DNA of 64,000 bases from Anthonomus grandis grandis (lineage: Eukaryota; Arthropoda; Insecta; Coleoptera; Curculionidae). A model generated the notes under the pieces. It worked only from the letters and a program-made list of their open reading frames with translations, was not told where the DNA came from and ran no database searches. This document shows, one piece after another, positions 45,329-56,167 of this stretch. A program made the translations under genes and the position numbers. The DNA lies in contig NC_065547.1 of assembly GCF_022605725.1 (NCBI RefSeq), positions 17,525,167 to 17,589,166 of the forward strand. The letters are read 5' to 3'. The stretch's first letter is position 1, and each line of letters begins with the position of its first letter.

Positions 45329-45721
45329 AAAATGTTCATTGTTTGGCGTATTTACTTGATTTCTATCACAACCCATCTAATGGTAAATTGACTTTGTTTT
45401 ATTTAAAATTTTCTAATTTTAAACATACCATAAAAAAATTAAATTTTTAATTTTAGAAAAGAGCGCTATGAATAAACTAAAAATGTTAAATTTGGGTCAG
45501 TACCTACATACAATTTGACATTTCAAATTTTGTTATTTTCTTTCTCTGCAGTTATTTGTTGGCGGATTCTAATAAAAGCTGCAGCGTATAAGTTAAAAAT
45601 GTTTTAACAGTTAATTTTTTTGACGTTATGCAAAGAAGTTCTAGTTCTAGAGAATCAAAGTTTATTTCCTCTATTTATACTTTTATCGCCTGCTTAAAGA
45701 CATTAGTCATGCTGGTCTGAT

Positions 45722-46156
45722 GGATCTCGTCTTAATCGTAAATATACTTTAGAAAGCGCTGGCAACTAAAAATAATAATTTATGTCCCTATATATTGCAA
45801 ATCGTCAAGTTCAAGACAAAGCTCATTTTCTAATGCCCCATAAAAATCCGCGCCTGCAGTTAAAAAATAATTCATCAACGTTGCCGCGATCGACGGATCT
45901 CGTCTTAACTGAAATACAGCATACAGAGGAAGGCGGCTCGAGCGCCACCTAGAGATTTAGGACGGAACACATGTTAGTATATAATATACATAATCGTGCC
46001 AAACGAGATCCGGACAATTTTTTGAAAAAAGTCGTTTTAGACCTTTAGCATTCAAATGCGACCTATATACACGTGTTACAAGGCGAGATCCGAAAACGGA
46101 TCTCATCTTGAAAATCGGATCTCGGGTTGTTGATTGTATAACAAAAATGGATCTCA
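45722..46156. repeat. Right cluster of GGATCTC(G/A) motifs, seven copies
   Basis: Copies of GGATCTC(G/A) start at 45722, 45895, 46098, 46117 and 46149 in the complementary orientation. CGAGATCC starts at 46004 and 46084 in the plus orientation. Several share an extended form, GGATCTCGTCTTAA or GGATCTCATCTTGA. GGATCTCGGGTTG mirrors CAACCCGAGATCC of the left cluster. Confidence 0.75.
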
Positions 46157-46166
46157 GCTTGTAATC

Positions 46167-46169
<3 letters not shown>

Positions 46170-46247
<78 letters not shown>

Positions 46248-46275
46248 GCATATATATATATATATATATATATGC
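46170..46275. repeat. (AT)n microsatellite with ATGCAT interruptions
   Basis: Long AT dinucleotide tract broken by TAATGCATAT words that also occur at the tip of the 54-bp inverted repeat. Frames read from it (poly Tyr-Ile) are artefacts. Confidence 0.95.
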
Positions 46276-46335
46276 ATTATTAGACTTTTTCCCCTTTAGT
46301 CTAGTCTTTTAGCTATATAAATTTATGTTTACCCA

Positions 46336-46438
<103 letters not shown>

Positions 46439-46910
46439 TTATTAACGGCACCTATACATATTTGAAACAATAAATCAATCACATAAATAAACTACTCTCA
46501 TTTGTAAATAAAGCAAAATCAAAATTAAACGTCCAACTCGGCAGAGCCGCGCTTTCAAAGCGTAAAACGGGCCACACACGGTACGATTTATCGTACAACA
46601 TGTTGTACAACTCAAGTCGATTTAGACCGTTGGAACGACCGTTGGATCGTTAGTGGGGTTGTAGTTCGACGTGCAGTCGTACAACGCGGTAGTACATGTG
46701 ACAAATCTGACCGTTAAAAAAAAAATGTTACAATAAATAAATAAGACAATGCAAGTCCGACAAGATGTTTTCACTGTACCATTGTCTACCACCTTCAAAA
46801 ACAAAATCTGACCGTTTGTGTGCTCGCTTCCAACAATCGGAAGGATTTGATTTTTTTTTAAATTGTTTGGGCACTTTTCACGCATTGCCTAGTTAAATTC
46901 GTAGATAAAT

Positions 46911-48937
46911 ATGGATAATGAAAGATTTTGGGCGGAATTTATTGAAATATATCGGCAACATCCATGTTTGTGGGATGTGAAATCCAACTAGTATTTGAAC
47001 AAACACAAACGAAATGCCAGTTACGACGTGCTTTTAGATCAAATTAAACAAATAAAATCGGATGCAAATTTGGACCGTTAAAAAGAAAATTAATAGTATG
47101 CGAACGGCTTTCAGGAGGGAGTTAAAGAAGGTTCGTAAACATGCATGCGTTAATAAAATAAAAAAATATAGTTTTTTTTTCATAAATATAGGTATGATGT
47201 ATCACAATCGTTAACTTTATTTTAAGGTGCAAGAAAGTGCTTTATTTTAAAGCGCACAGGATCTGGCAGAGATGATGTATATGAGCCGCCCCTTTGGTAT
47301 TACGAATTAATGTTGTTTACAGCACAGTCCGAATCTGGAAGGAAGGGTCTCTCTACTGATGAGAAGGAAGATGAGGTTGTAAATAACACAGTAAGCATTT
47401 GTGTAGCAAATTATATTTAAATTTTACATTAAGATATCACTTTTCCTTGAAAGACAATTTGTCCAGCGTTGTTATAATATTCTTTATAAAAGTCTCTTAC
47501 TTTCTTAGCACAGTGATTTGCATTCTTCGATTTGGATCCTTCTAGTTTCAGTAAATTACTTGTCTGTCTCCATTCACCTGGTATAATAGTACCTGTTGTC
47601 ACAACTTCACGATCTATGCACTTTTCTGTGATATAACTCTTTTTTGACCTCCTTCTTAAGAAACTATGAAGGGCACAACACGCAAAAACTATATCATCAA
47701 CCCTTTCTACATCAACAGCTATAGGTTGCAGAAATATTCTAAATCGTGACGCTAATATGCCAAATACGTTTTCCACAACTCGGCGAGCTCTACAAAGTCG
47801 ATAATTGAAAATTTTTCCATTGTGGATTTTTGCGAATATGGTTTCATCAAGTTTTCCATCAATGGAAAAGCTTCGTCACCAATGAATACATAAGGAAAAA
47901 CGTCATTTGTATCAGTAATTTTTTTTGGATCTGGTATATTTAGTTTATTTGATTTCAGACGTGTATAAATTTCCATTTTACTCTATAGTCCTCCATCTGA
48001 CACTCGTCCATTGGTGCCAGTGTGAACATATAAAAATTCATAATTGGCATTTACTATTGCAAACAGCACAACGCTAAAAGTGCCTTTATAATTATAATAG
48101 TATGATCCACTATTTGGTGGTTTCTTGATGATAATGTGTTTTCCTTCCATTGCGCCCAAACAATTTTCAAAATTCCACATATTATTAAAATCATTTGTGA
48201 CTTCAACGAAGATATGTGTAAGATATATTTCAACGAAGATATATGAAAGCTATATTGATTTAAATTAAAACACGTCAATGAGTATTTTTAGTTGCGCATT
48301 TTTTGAAGTAAGAAGTTTATATACAAGTTGTCCCTGTATGTTTCTGCAATTTTTGAAGATTCTTGACATATTTTGACAAAGGTTCTATATGAGATTACTT
48401 TCAAACCTTTTTGCATAAGTTATGGAATTGTTAAAAACATATACAAAATACGATTTTTTCGGCTATTTTTGAAACACATTGTAGTATGTATTTAATTTGT
48501 TATACTGCTCCTTTTTATTATAGTTTTATTTACATTTATATTTAAACATTCATACTAATATTAATGATCTCGTATTTTTCCCTTCCAGGACGATAACATC
48601 AAAACTGAAATTGATGAGTAGACAGATGAATTACATCTCCCAAAAATGAATCAGGAACACACAGTCGAATTAAATGAAGCAACTCCGTCGGCTAGTAGGT
48701 CTTCATCGGAAGTCAGTAATAGTTCTAAAAAACGGGCTGCTCCAAGAAAATGCACCAGCGAGATAAAAAAGTTAGAACTGATGGAATTAACTCATAATAC
48801 TTTAAGCACCGAGGAAGATGAATATTTAATTGCCGGAAAAAGAATAGGTTATCAGTTAAAAGGTGTTAATGAGCAACAGAGAATAATAGCGGAAAAGCTA
48901 ATATCAGATGTTATGTACTACGCAAGAATGGGAAAGC
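46911..48937 (+). pseudogene. MADF-BESS accessory gene of the Harbinger element
   Basis: ATG 46911 opens a MADF domain (NERFWAEFIEIYRQHPCLWD, then NKHKRNASYDVLLDQI and INSMRTAFRRELKK). A TAG at about 46989 and a one-base shift near 47076 break it. A second exon after acceptor-like TTTTAAG (about 47226) reads DDVYEPPLWYYELMLF, the usual end of a MADF domain. A good donor GTAAGC follows ACACA at about 47391, and the acceptor CCTTCCAG ends at about 48589. Exon 3 contains an early TAG, then STEEDEYLIAGKRIGYQL and QRIIAEKLISDVMYYARMG, a BESS-like motif. The BEL element interrupts it after GKL; likely C-terminal codons resume at 55535-55726. In Harbingers the MADF or Myb protein is the DNA-binding partner of the transposase. 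Confidence 0.8.
47429..48240 (-). pseudogene. Harbinger transposase, C-terminal exon
   Basis: On the minus strand: EVTNDFNNMWNFENCLGAME then GKHIIIKKPP (first Asp position reads Glu here), VVLFAIVNANYEFLYVHTGT then NGRVSDGG (second Asp), PYVFIGDEAFPLMENLMKPY, and MENVFGILASRFRIFLQPIA with the catalytic Glu. Frame breaks lie near 47983 and 47760. The exon is entirely inside the intron of the oppositely oriented MADF-BESS gene (donor 47391, acceptor 48589). The upstream exon of this transposase is beyond the BEL insertion at about 56060-55900. Confidence 0.8.
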
Positions 48938-48941
48938 TCAC

Positions 48942-49514
48942 TGTTGTCGTCAGACTTTTGATTTAGTGGACTGTATTAGGTTTTTGAGATAGATTGAGAT
49001 TTAATATGGTTCTTCGTCTTTTCAAGGAATGTTCGAACGCACATTAGTGATGCATAATGGCTTACCTTGCTTCGTTGAAGTCGGGCTTGGTAGCGCTACC
49101 AGTTCATCGTTCCTTCCATATCAGGCACTCACACTTTAGGTAAAGTTTAATTTAAGTCTTTATTATAAGTTTAATCTAATTCGTTAAATAATTACTGCAG
49201 GAAAATCACCGGCGGTCAATATGTATAAGGCTGTTAAGCGGTTAGCTGTTTTACAAAACCTACTTGCAAGTGTGTGTAGGTACTACTGCGTACTTCCTTC
49301 CAATTTTTGGCAATGCATTTGGCCTGCATTGCGCAAGGTCAGTAAGGTTACAAGCCCGCAAAACAATGTGCGTATTTTCGCGGAAAAATGTATTTTAAAT
49401 AAAATAGTTAATTATTAAAGAACCATCTTATGATTTCCCAATTTAAACATCCCGAAAAAAAATAAAAAAAATAAAAATATTCAATATTAATTAATCTTGG
49501 ATTGATATCCAACA
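48942..49514 (-). repeat. BEL LTR, downstream (3') copy
   Basis: 573 bp, direct repeat of 54957-55529, starting TGTTGTCGTCAGAC and ending GATATCCAACA. Confidence 0.97.
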
Positions 49515-49613
49515 TCCCACCCACCAAAAACACGGTTTTTTTTTCCCAAAAATAAATAAAAAGTAAATTACCGTTAATTAAAAATTATTTAAGCTACTAA
49601 TAATAAAAATAAC

Positions 49614-50755
49614 TTATTGTCCTGGCAGGGGACATATTTTAACCGCGGGCCGTTGCAGAATCCCATTAGAGGTCTTTAGAGTCACAACTCGTACAACACC
49701 GTCTTTACCCGGGTGCGTACTAATAATTCGAGCAAAAGCCCATTCAAAGGGGGGTTTTTGTTCGTTTTTTATGAGGACCAATAATCCTTCACGAAGATTG
49801 GGTACGTGGTTAAGCCATTTACTTCGTTTTTGAAGCGTATGTAAATATTCCTGCGTCCATCTTCTCCAAAAATCAGAATGCATACGTTGCAATAATTGCC
49901 AGCGGTTGAGACGATTTAAAGATATAGAAGAATAATCAGGTTCGGGAAATGAAGAAAGCGGTTCCAAAGTAAGGAAATGTCCGGGAGTCAATGGAGTGAG
50001 ATCGTTCGGATCTTCACTAATCGGTGACAAAGGTCGAGAATTAAGAAGAGATTCTATTTGGGTTAAAAGAGTATAGAACTCCTCGTATGTCATTATTTGA
50101 TTGCCAACAACTCTATAAATGCCACTTTTTGTTTGTTTCACCATAGATTCTATAAGCCCATTGAAATGAGGTGACCCACTGGGGTTAAAATGCCAATGAA
50201 TGGAAAGCTTGATAGCTGCAGCTTTAGATAGCTCGATCAATTGGTTATTTGCTCCTTTATAGTTCGTTCCTTGATCTGAATATAAATCAGAGACCCTACC
50301 GCGACGAGCTATAAATCGCCTAAAACTAGCTAGGAAAGCCTCCGAAGTCAAATCTGATGACAATTCAAGGAGAAGAGCTTTAGTGGCGCAGCAAGCAAAT
50401 AAAGAAATATAAGCCTTGATAGTTTTCGCCCCCCTGTGCTTTCCCATAGTAAGTTAAAGCACTCATTTTGTATTTCTTTAAGCAAATGTGTCATAGAACT
50501 ATTAAGTTCAGATATACTTAAGTCAAGTGAAGAAAATGTTTGCGATTTTCTAGCGATATAAAAAATACGCAAGATATATGCCAAAATACGTTGTATTTTG
50601 TCAAGAGAAGAAAACTTAGTCAAGAGACTAGAAATTATGCTTTCAGTAGGCATGACGATATTGAGAGCAAGTTGTTTTTCCTCTTTTATTACCTCAGGAG
50701 GATTAGAACGTAATATAGAGGGTTGTATAGGCCAATTTTGAGGCCTTTCAAGCAA
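49614..50755 (-). pseudogene. BEL integrase region with internal deletion
   Basis: The first part (50755-50460) reads FSSLDKIQRILAYILRIFYI, the normal link between RNase H and integrase. At about 50455 the reading jumps directly to GAKTIKAYISLFACCATKAL in another frame. The HHCC zinc-binding domain and the first catalytic Asp of the integrase are therefore missing, a loss I estimate at 150-200 residues from the usual BEL layout. Remaining core motifs are YSDQGTNYKGANNQL (second Asp) and SPHFNGLIESMVKQTKSG (Glu). A DUF5641-like tail follows (WQLLQRMHSDFWRRWTQEYL, LLVLIKNEQKPPFEWAFARI). This copy cannot integrate by its own enzyme. Confidence 0.85.
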
Positions 50756-50773
50756 GAAATCAGGCCCATTCCA

Positions 50774-52531
50774 TCAAAGTTTGTGTTGTAGAAGTTGCGA
50801 GGGAGTCAAACCTCTAGAAACACAGTCCGCGGGATTTTCCTTGGTAGGCACATACTTCCAGGAAGATGGAGGTAAGATTTCTTGAATATGGGCCAGTCTG
50901 TTGGCTATAAAGGTTTTATATTGATGAGGTGAAGTTGACAACCAGGCAAGTGCAACTTGCGAATCTGACCAAGCATAAATGGCATCCAAATTAAGCGTAT
51001 TGCAATAAGATTCTTTGACAAATGACAATACGTCAGAGAGTAAATGAGCTGCACATAGCTCGAGTCTGGGCAAAGAAATTACTTTAAGAGGTGCAACCCG
51101 TGATTTTCCAGTAATTAAATTAATTTTAATATTTTTATCAGAATCAATGATACGGAAATATACAACGCAGCCATATCCTATGGTGCTAGCGTCACAAAAC
51201 CCATGGACCTCAATTCGACAACAATCTTGCGAAAACAAGTTTCTTGGAAGGTTTACTTTAGAAATTTCTGGAAGTTCGGATTTAAATCGCTCCCAAATTT
51301 CAATAATATTATTTTCAGGAATATCATCCCAATCTTTTCTTGACAGCCAAAGTTGTTGCATAATATGTTTAGCAAGAAAAACAGTCGGGGCTAAAAAACC
51401 TAGCGGATCGAAAATTCTAGCAATCTGTGACAACACACTTCGCTTCGTACACGGCCCGTCTATAGGAGTACATGTGTACGAAAATACGTCATTACTAGGA
51501 TTCCACTGAAGACCCAAAACTTTAACAAAACTGGGACCCTCTGAATCGAAATTTAAAGGGGCCTGAACATCTTCACTAGACACCGCAGAAAGAATTGCAG
51601 GATGATTACTATTCCATTTACGAAGTTCAAACTTCCCCAATTTTAGGAGAGAGATAAGTTCCGTTTGAAGCTTAAGAGCTAGCTCTATAGAATTTGCTCC
51701 TGAGACACAATCGTCGATATAAACTCCTTCCTGGAGGACTTTGCATGCATTAGGATATTTATCCTGTTCCAGGATTGCCAACTCTTTCAAAGTTCTAAGT
51801 GCTAAAAAAGGAGCAGAGGACACTCCGAAAGTTACTCTGTTCAGAGTGTATTCCTTAATAGGATCATTTTTAGAAAAGCGCCAAAGAAATGTTTGGTATT
51901 TTCTGTGTTCAGGTTTGACAACAATTTGGCAGTACATCTGTTTGATGTCGCATGTAAATCCTATAGGATAAGTACGAAATTTTAACAAAATCTTGGAAAG
52001 ATCTTGATGAAGCTTGGGCCCCGAAAAGAGACTATCGTTAAGACTAATCCCATTAGAACCTCTTGCACTGGCATCAAATACCACTCGTAGTTTTGTTGAT
52101 GAACTATCTGGCTTTAAAACACAGTGGTGTGGTAAATAAAATGAAGAAGATTTGATATCTTGGATGGGTATCTCTGAAATGTAATCCTTTTCCAAATATT
52201 CTTTCATAAAGTTTGAATAAGACAGATGAAGATCTGGATTCTTATATAACCTATTTTCTAAAAAAATAAACCGTCTAAGGGCTTGTGAATAAGTGTCCCC
52301 AAAAACTGGTTCTATATTACGAAAACGCAATGCTACAACAAACCTACCTGAAGACTCTCGATGAGTTGTTTGTTTAAAAATATTCTCACATTTCTCTTCG
52401 TCAGGAGAAAAATTAATTTTTGATTCAGGTACTTGATCCAACTCCCAGAACTTTTGAAGTGTCAAGTCCAATTGGGGTTCAAATGAGACATGACAACTTA
52501 ATAGAGAGGTACTGAATTGAAGGCATTCCAT
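50774..52531 (-). CDS. BEL reverse transcriptase/RNase H, long open segment
   Basis: An uninterrupted 585-codon frame. HHCVLKPDSSSTKLRVVFDA and GPKLHQDLSKILLKFR start the RT. FTCDIKQMYCQIVV and VYIDDCVSGANS carry the catalytic Asp residues. RSVLSQIARIFDPLGFLAPT starts the Pao-specific region. RNase H follows (VHGFCDASTIGYGCVVYFR, LPRLELCAAHLLSD, AWSDSQVALAWL), and NPADCVSRGL marks its end. It stops at a TGA where the family has Trp (HKL then WNGPDF), so the polyprotein is truncated before the integrase. The segment is open but its context is not. Confidence 0.9.
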   Translation of the reverse strand: MECLQFSTSLLSCHVSFEPQLDLTLQKFWELDQVPESKINFSPDEEKCENIFKQTTHRESSGRFVVALRFRNIEPVFGDTYSQALRRFIFLENRLYKNPDLHLSYSNFMKEYLEKDYISEIPIQDIKSSSFYLPHHCVLKPDSSSTKLRVVFDASARGSNGISLNDSLFSGPKLHQDLSKILLKFRTYPIGFTCDIKQMYCQIVVKPEHRKYQTFLWRFSKNDPIKEYTLNRVTFGVSSAPFLALRTLKELAILEQDKYPNACKVLQEGVYIDDCVSGANSIELALKLQTELISLLKLGKFELRKWNSNHPAILSAVSSEDVQAPLNFDSEGPSFVKVLGLQWNPSNDVFSYTCTPIDGPCTKRSVLSQIARIFDPLGFLAPTVFLAKHIMQQLWLSRKDWDDIPENNIIEIWERFKSELPEISKVNLPRNLFSQDCCRIEVHGFCDASTIGYGCVVYFRIIDSDKNIKINLITGKSRVAPLKVISLPRLELCAAHLLSDVLSFVKESYCNTLNLDAIYAWSDSQVALAWLSTSPHQYKTFIANRLAHIQEILPPSSWKYVPTKENPADCVSRGLTPSQLLQHKL

Positions 52532-54510
52532 TTTTTATTCGACCCTGCAGTATCCATCCAAATACTGTTTCCAAAGCAACAGGCTGACCTGGCTTTCCAA
52601 AAATACGTATATGCCTAAGACAAATGGCACTATTTCTGCACCAAGCAATAATCTATTGGTCCTGGGGTTTGAAATTTTCTATCTGCTAAAGGCAGGTTTT
52701 CAATGTGACACCATCTCTGAGGAGAAAAGCACATTTTAGGTTGATCCGAGCAAACTTTTGGAAGTATGATTGCCTCAAAAGTGAAGGTTGGATCTTGTTT
52801 GTCACGTGGCTTAATCAAACATTAAGTTTTACCTTTATTTGTAGATGAAATTGAATTGTTTATTCCTTCAATAGGAACACAGAATGTGTTGTAGATGAAA
52901 TTGAATTGTTTATTCCTTCAATAGGAACACAGAATGATTGCCTACGTAAGCCCAAAGGATTAGCACATTGTTCTGTTATGAAATTAGCCATGCTTCCAGA
53001 GTCTAGAAGAATTCGAACCCTCTGGAAGTTGCCTCGAATATCTTTGATATCCACTTCCGCTGTGGATAACATGACTGTAGATTGTATCAAAGAAGTCATA
53101 CAAGTGTTACATTGGACACTTATATTCGTCTGCCCATCATTATTTTCATCAGGAACGGTACCGGAGGGTTGACCAGATTGAGAATGGGTGCTAGTAGCCG
53201 TCAAAGGAGAAGAATTGTTAAGGAACTTACTTGAAGGTAAATGAAGAGTCGTGTGATGAGCATAATTGCAAATCTGACACCTTAATGAGGATGCACAGTT
53301 ATTTGTAGAATGATTGGATCTAAGGCAGTTGCCACACAATTTTTGTTGCTTGGAAAAATTTAATCTTTCATGTGGAATTTTTTCCAAGAAAGTTTGACAT
53401 CTATATAAAGCATGGGAATAAGGACATAATAAACATTTTTTATTTGTTTTCGGTTGCACGGTATTCATAAACGCTGATGTAGCCGGTGGCTTTTTAAAAT
53501 GTTGCTTATAAGCTGAGTTAAAATTTGAAACTTTTGCTCTATTTGTAGTGCTAGGGACCATATACTGCACAGATTCTAAGGCCTTACATTGATTTGTTAA
53601 GAAGGTTGTGAGTTGTTGATAAGTAGGCATTTCTAAAGTGCTATGCTCAAGTTCAAAATCTGTCCTTGTCTTGTAATCCAACTTTTGTAATAAAATATTG
53701 AAAATTAAAAAATCCCAAGAGTCTACATCGAATTCCAAAACCTTAAGAGCTGTTAAATTTTCGGAAAATGTATCTAGTAAGCGCCTTAATTCTTGAAATG
53801 ATGCCTTTTGTAAAGATGGTATATTATAAATTTCATTAAAGTAGGTGGTTGCCAAGAATCGTTTATTTTGATATCTATTAACGATAGTATCATATGCAAT
53901 TCTGTAATTATTCTCTGTCATTGGAATTGATTTAATTAAATAGAATGGCTCATCCTTCAATGAAGTTATTAAAAACTGAAATTTTTGCACTTCTGGCAAA
54001 TGGTTATTGTTGTGAACAAGACTATTAAATAAGTCAATAGGCTGGCCACATTTTAAAATCTCCACTAAAAACAGGAACATTAATTTTACAAACAGGAACA
54101 TTAATTTTACAAACAGGAACATTTTTATTTTTAGGGAGTTTGGCTCCAGAATCGAAACCTTGAGCAAAATTGATAGAATTTGCCTGTGGAATAGGGGTCA
54201 TCCCATCAATTTCCAGTTTCTTAGCTTTAATGCCATAAAAATATTGATCTGCCAAAAGACGTATTTTATCCTGAACCTCGAATTCATCATCAGATACAAA
54301 CTCCATTAAATCATTGTGAAAACCTTTAAACTCATCGTAAAATTGTGCGGAAAAATCTGCTCTGGCTAAAAAATTTTCCTTATAGAATGAGTCATTCGAC
54401 GAGTTAAGTCCGTAATTGTAAATCTCTTGCAACCTATTTAATGGGATCCTACGTTTAATAGAAATCTTATTAATTTGAGTTTTAAATTCTGTACTTATAG
54501 GCGGTGCCAT
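52532..54510 (-). pseudogene. BEL gag and aspartic protease region, frameshifted
   Basis: ATG 54510 opens gag (APPISTEFKTQINKISIKRR, then FVSDDEFEVQDKIRLLADQY). A frame change near 54040-54060 leads to PIDLFNSLVHNNNHLPEVQK and a long gag core down to CLLCPYSHALYRCQTFLEK. A CCHC knuckle (CGNCLRSNHSTNNC) and a second finger (CQICNYAHHTTLH) follow. The protease shows RILLDSGSMANFI. Two small coding duplications are evident: a 21-bp unit repeated at 54065-54125 (VPVCKIN repeats) and a 50-bp unit at 52841-52940. The latter coincides with the frame loss before the RT. A short extra piece lies at 52818-52630. Confidence 0.85.
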
Positions 54511-54956
54511 AATACTTCACAAAACCCTTTTAATTTAAAAATATTAGCAAAAGTTGTATATAAGAAAAACTCAAAACAGCAAATCTCTCTACGCCGAGAA
54601 TGACCCGTGCGAGAGCATGCGACCGGTAGACGGTACGAGATCTGCCGACGGGGATCGGTGTGAAGCGCGTTGATACGCCGTATTTACACCTTCTGACCGG
54701 TGCAAAGGATAGAAAATGCTTGGTTATTTATGCCATACAGAGATAAAGATATGACTAAATATGGATATTTATTATTTATCGTAAATAGAAAAAATAAATG
54801 TACGTACGTTGTACCTAAAGACAGAGACGGAAGAGGTTAGTTGGAATGTTTGATTTTTACCAAAAAATGGCGACTAAAATGTCTTGCAAATTAAATAAAT
54901 TTAATAAGTTATTATTCTGTTAAAAAAGACGCCAATCTAGGCTCGATTGGACCAAA

Positions 54957-55529
54957 TGTCGTCGTCAGACTTTTGATTTAGTGGACTGTATTAGGTTTTT
55001 GAGATAGATTGAGATTTAATATGGTTCTTCGTCTTTTCAAGGAATGGTCGAACGCACATTAGTGATGCATAATGGCTTACCTTGCTTCGTTGAAGTCGGG
55101 CTTGGTAGCGCTACCAGTTCATCGTTCCTTCCATATCAGGCACTCACACTTTAGGTAAAGTTTAATTTAAGTCTTTATTATAAGTTTAATCTAATTCGTT
55201 AAATAATTACTGCAGGAAAATCACCGGCGGTCAATATGTATAAGGCTGTTAGCGGTTAGCTATTTTACAAAACCTACTTGCAAGTGTGTGTAGGTACTAC
55301 TGCGTACTTCCTTCCAATTTTTGGCAATGCATTTGGCCTGCATTGCGCCAGGTCAGTAAGGTTACAAGCCCGCAAAACAATGTGCGTATTTTCGCGGAAA
55401 AAATGTATTTTAAATAAAATAGTTAATTATTAAAGAACCATCTTATGATTTCCCAATTTAAACATCCCGAAAAATAATAAAAAAAATAAAAATATTCAAT
55501 ATTAATTAATCTTGGATTGATATCCAACA
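54957..55529 (-). repeat. BEL LTR, upstream (5') copy
   Basis: 573 bp, starting TGTCGTCGTCAGAC and ending GATATCCAACA next to CTCAC. It acts as the transcriptional start LTR because the genes are on the minus strand. Confidence 0.97.
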
Positions 55530-55899
55530 CTCACAGAAAATGCCTTTGTTCAATGCAGTCTTCAAATGTAAATAATTTTACTGAGCGTCAGCTTCCAGAT
55601 TTACATAATTTGTTTCAGTCAACTAGTACTAATCCACGGAACAGTCAGCACCAGTCACAATCAATCAACATTATACAATTAACTTCATACATGTGGTGTA
55701 TTTACCCATACACCACAATACAGTAGTTACCTATCATCGCAAAGTGGTTCAGAATAACATTTTCTATTGAATAGCAGTGAAGATGTTAATACAACTATAA
55801 GGCATTACTACAAATCATACCAGCCTCAAGACATCTAATAATAATTAGCGGCACTTATTATTATAAACTATACTACTATAAAAATAAAATAAAATTTCT

Positions 55900-56075
55900 C
55901 GTACCTTTAAATATTCTTCTTTCAATCCATCGTAAATTGCCCGGCAAGTTTCTGGAATTATTTGACCGATAGCCTGAGCTGATATAGCTGTTCGAAATGT
56001 AAGGTCCTCATATGAATTTCCACTTGCTAGAAATATCAAGGTATACGGATACGACAGATCGTATCCGTATGTGGC
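55900..56075 (-). pseudogene. Harbinger transposase, upstream exon
   Basis: The minus strand reads YPYTLIFLASGNSYEDLTFR then AISAQAIGQIIPETCRAIYD and GLKEEYLK, ending at a donor GTACGA (about 55903). These are the helical N-terminal motifs of PIF/Harbinger transposases. It pairs with the exon at 47429-48240 across the BEL insertion. The frame may extend into the terminal repeat, so the start is unknown. Confidence 0.8.
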
Positions 56076-56167
56076 CGAAAATAGCATCAACCTATTGTTC
56101 AATTTTGTAGTACAACTTATCGTACGACTTGTCGTTCTACGTGTAGTTTCGTGTATGGCCCGTTTAA

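Larger units (their letters stand above)
40502..46324. mobile_element. 5.8-kb interval capped by perfect 54-bp inverted repeats
   Basis: 40502-40555 and 46271-46324 are perfect inverted copies (54 of 54). On the left the repeat is part of P-transposase coding sequence (EIYIAKRLD). Both copies run inward into (AT)n. Just inside lie clusters of CGAGATCC-type words, five on the left and seven on the right. The body has no transposase. It holds three MITEs (42971-43685, about 44296-44705, 44805-45328) and AT-rich sequence. It may be a large non-autonomous element, a rearranged P-like element, or an assembly fold-back; see findings. Confidence 0.55.
48942..55529 (-). mobile_element. BEL/Pao LTR retrotransposon, 6.59 kb
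   Basis: 573-bp LTRs at 48942-49514 and 54957-55529 begin TGT and end ACA. They are flanked by the 5-bp duplication CTCAC (48937-48941 and 55530-55534). I count fewer than ten differences between the LTRs, so the insertion is young. Genes run on the minus strand (gag, protease, RT, RNase H, integrase). A purine-rich tract GGTGGGTGGGA abuts the downstream LTR at 49515. The sequence next to the upstream LTR is the expected place of the primer-binding site. Coding is damaged, including an integrase deletion. Confidence 0.97.
46566..56164. mobile_element. PIF/Harbinger element split by a BEL retrotransposon
   Basis: Ends AACGGGCCACACACG (46566) and, read inward from the right, AACGGGCCATACACG (56164) are flanked by TAA on both sides (46563-46565 and 56165-56167), the 3-bp duplication typical of this superfamily. 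Without the 6.6-kb BEL insertion the element is ~3.0 kb. It carries a MADF-BESS gene on plus and a DDE transposase on minus; both are decayed. Confidence 0.92.

Noticed and set aside
45957..46277. Reading frame of repeated Tyr-Ile residues
   Set aside because: It is a translation of the (AT)n microsatellite and not a gene.
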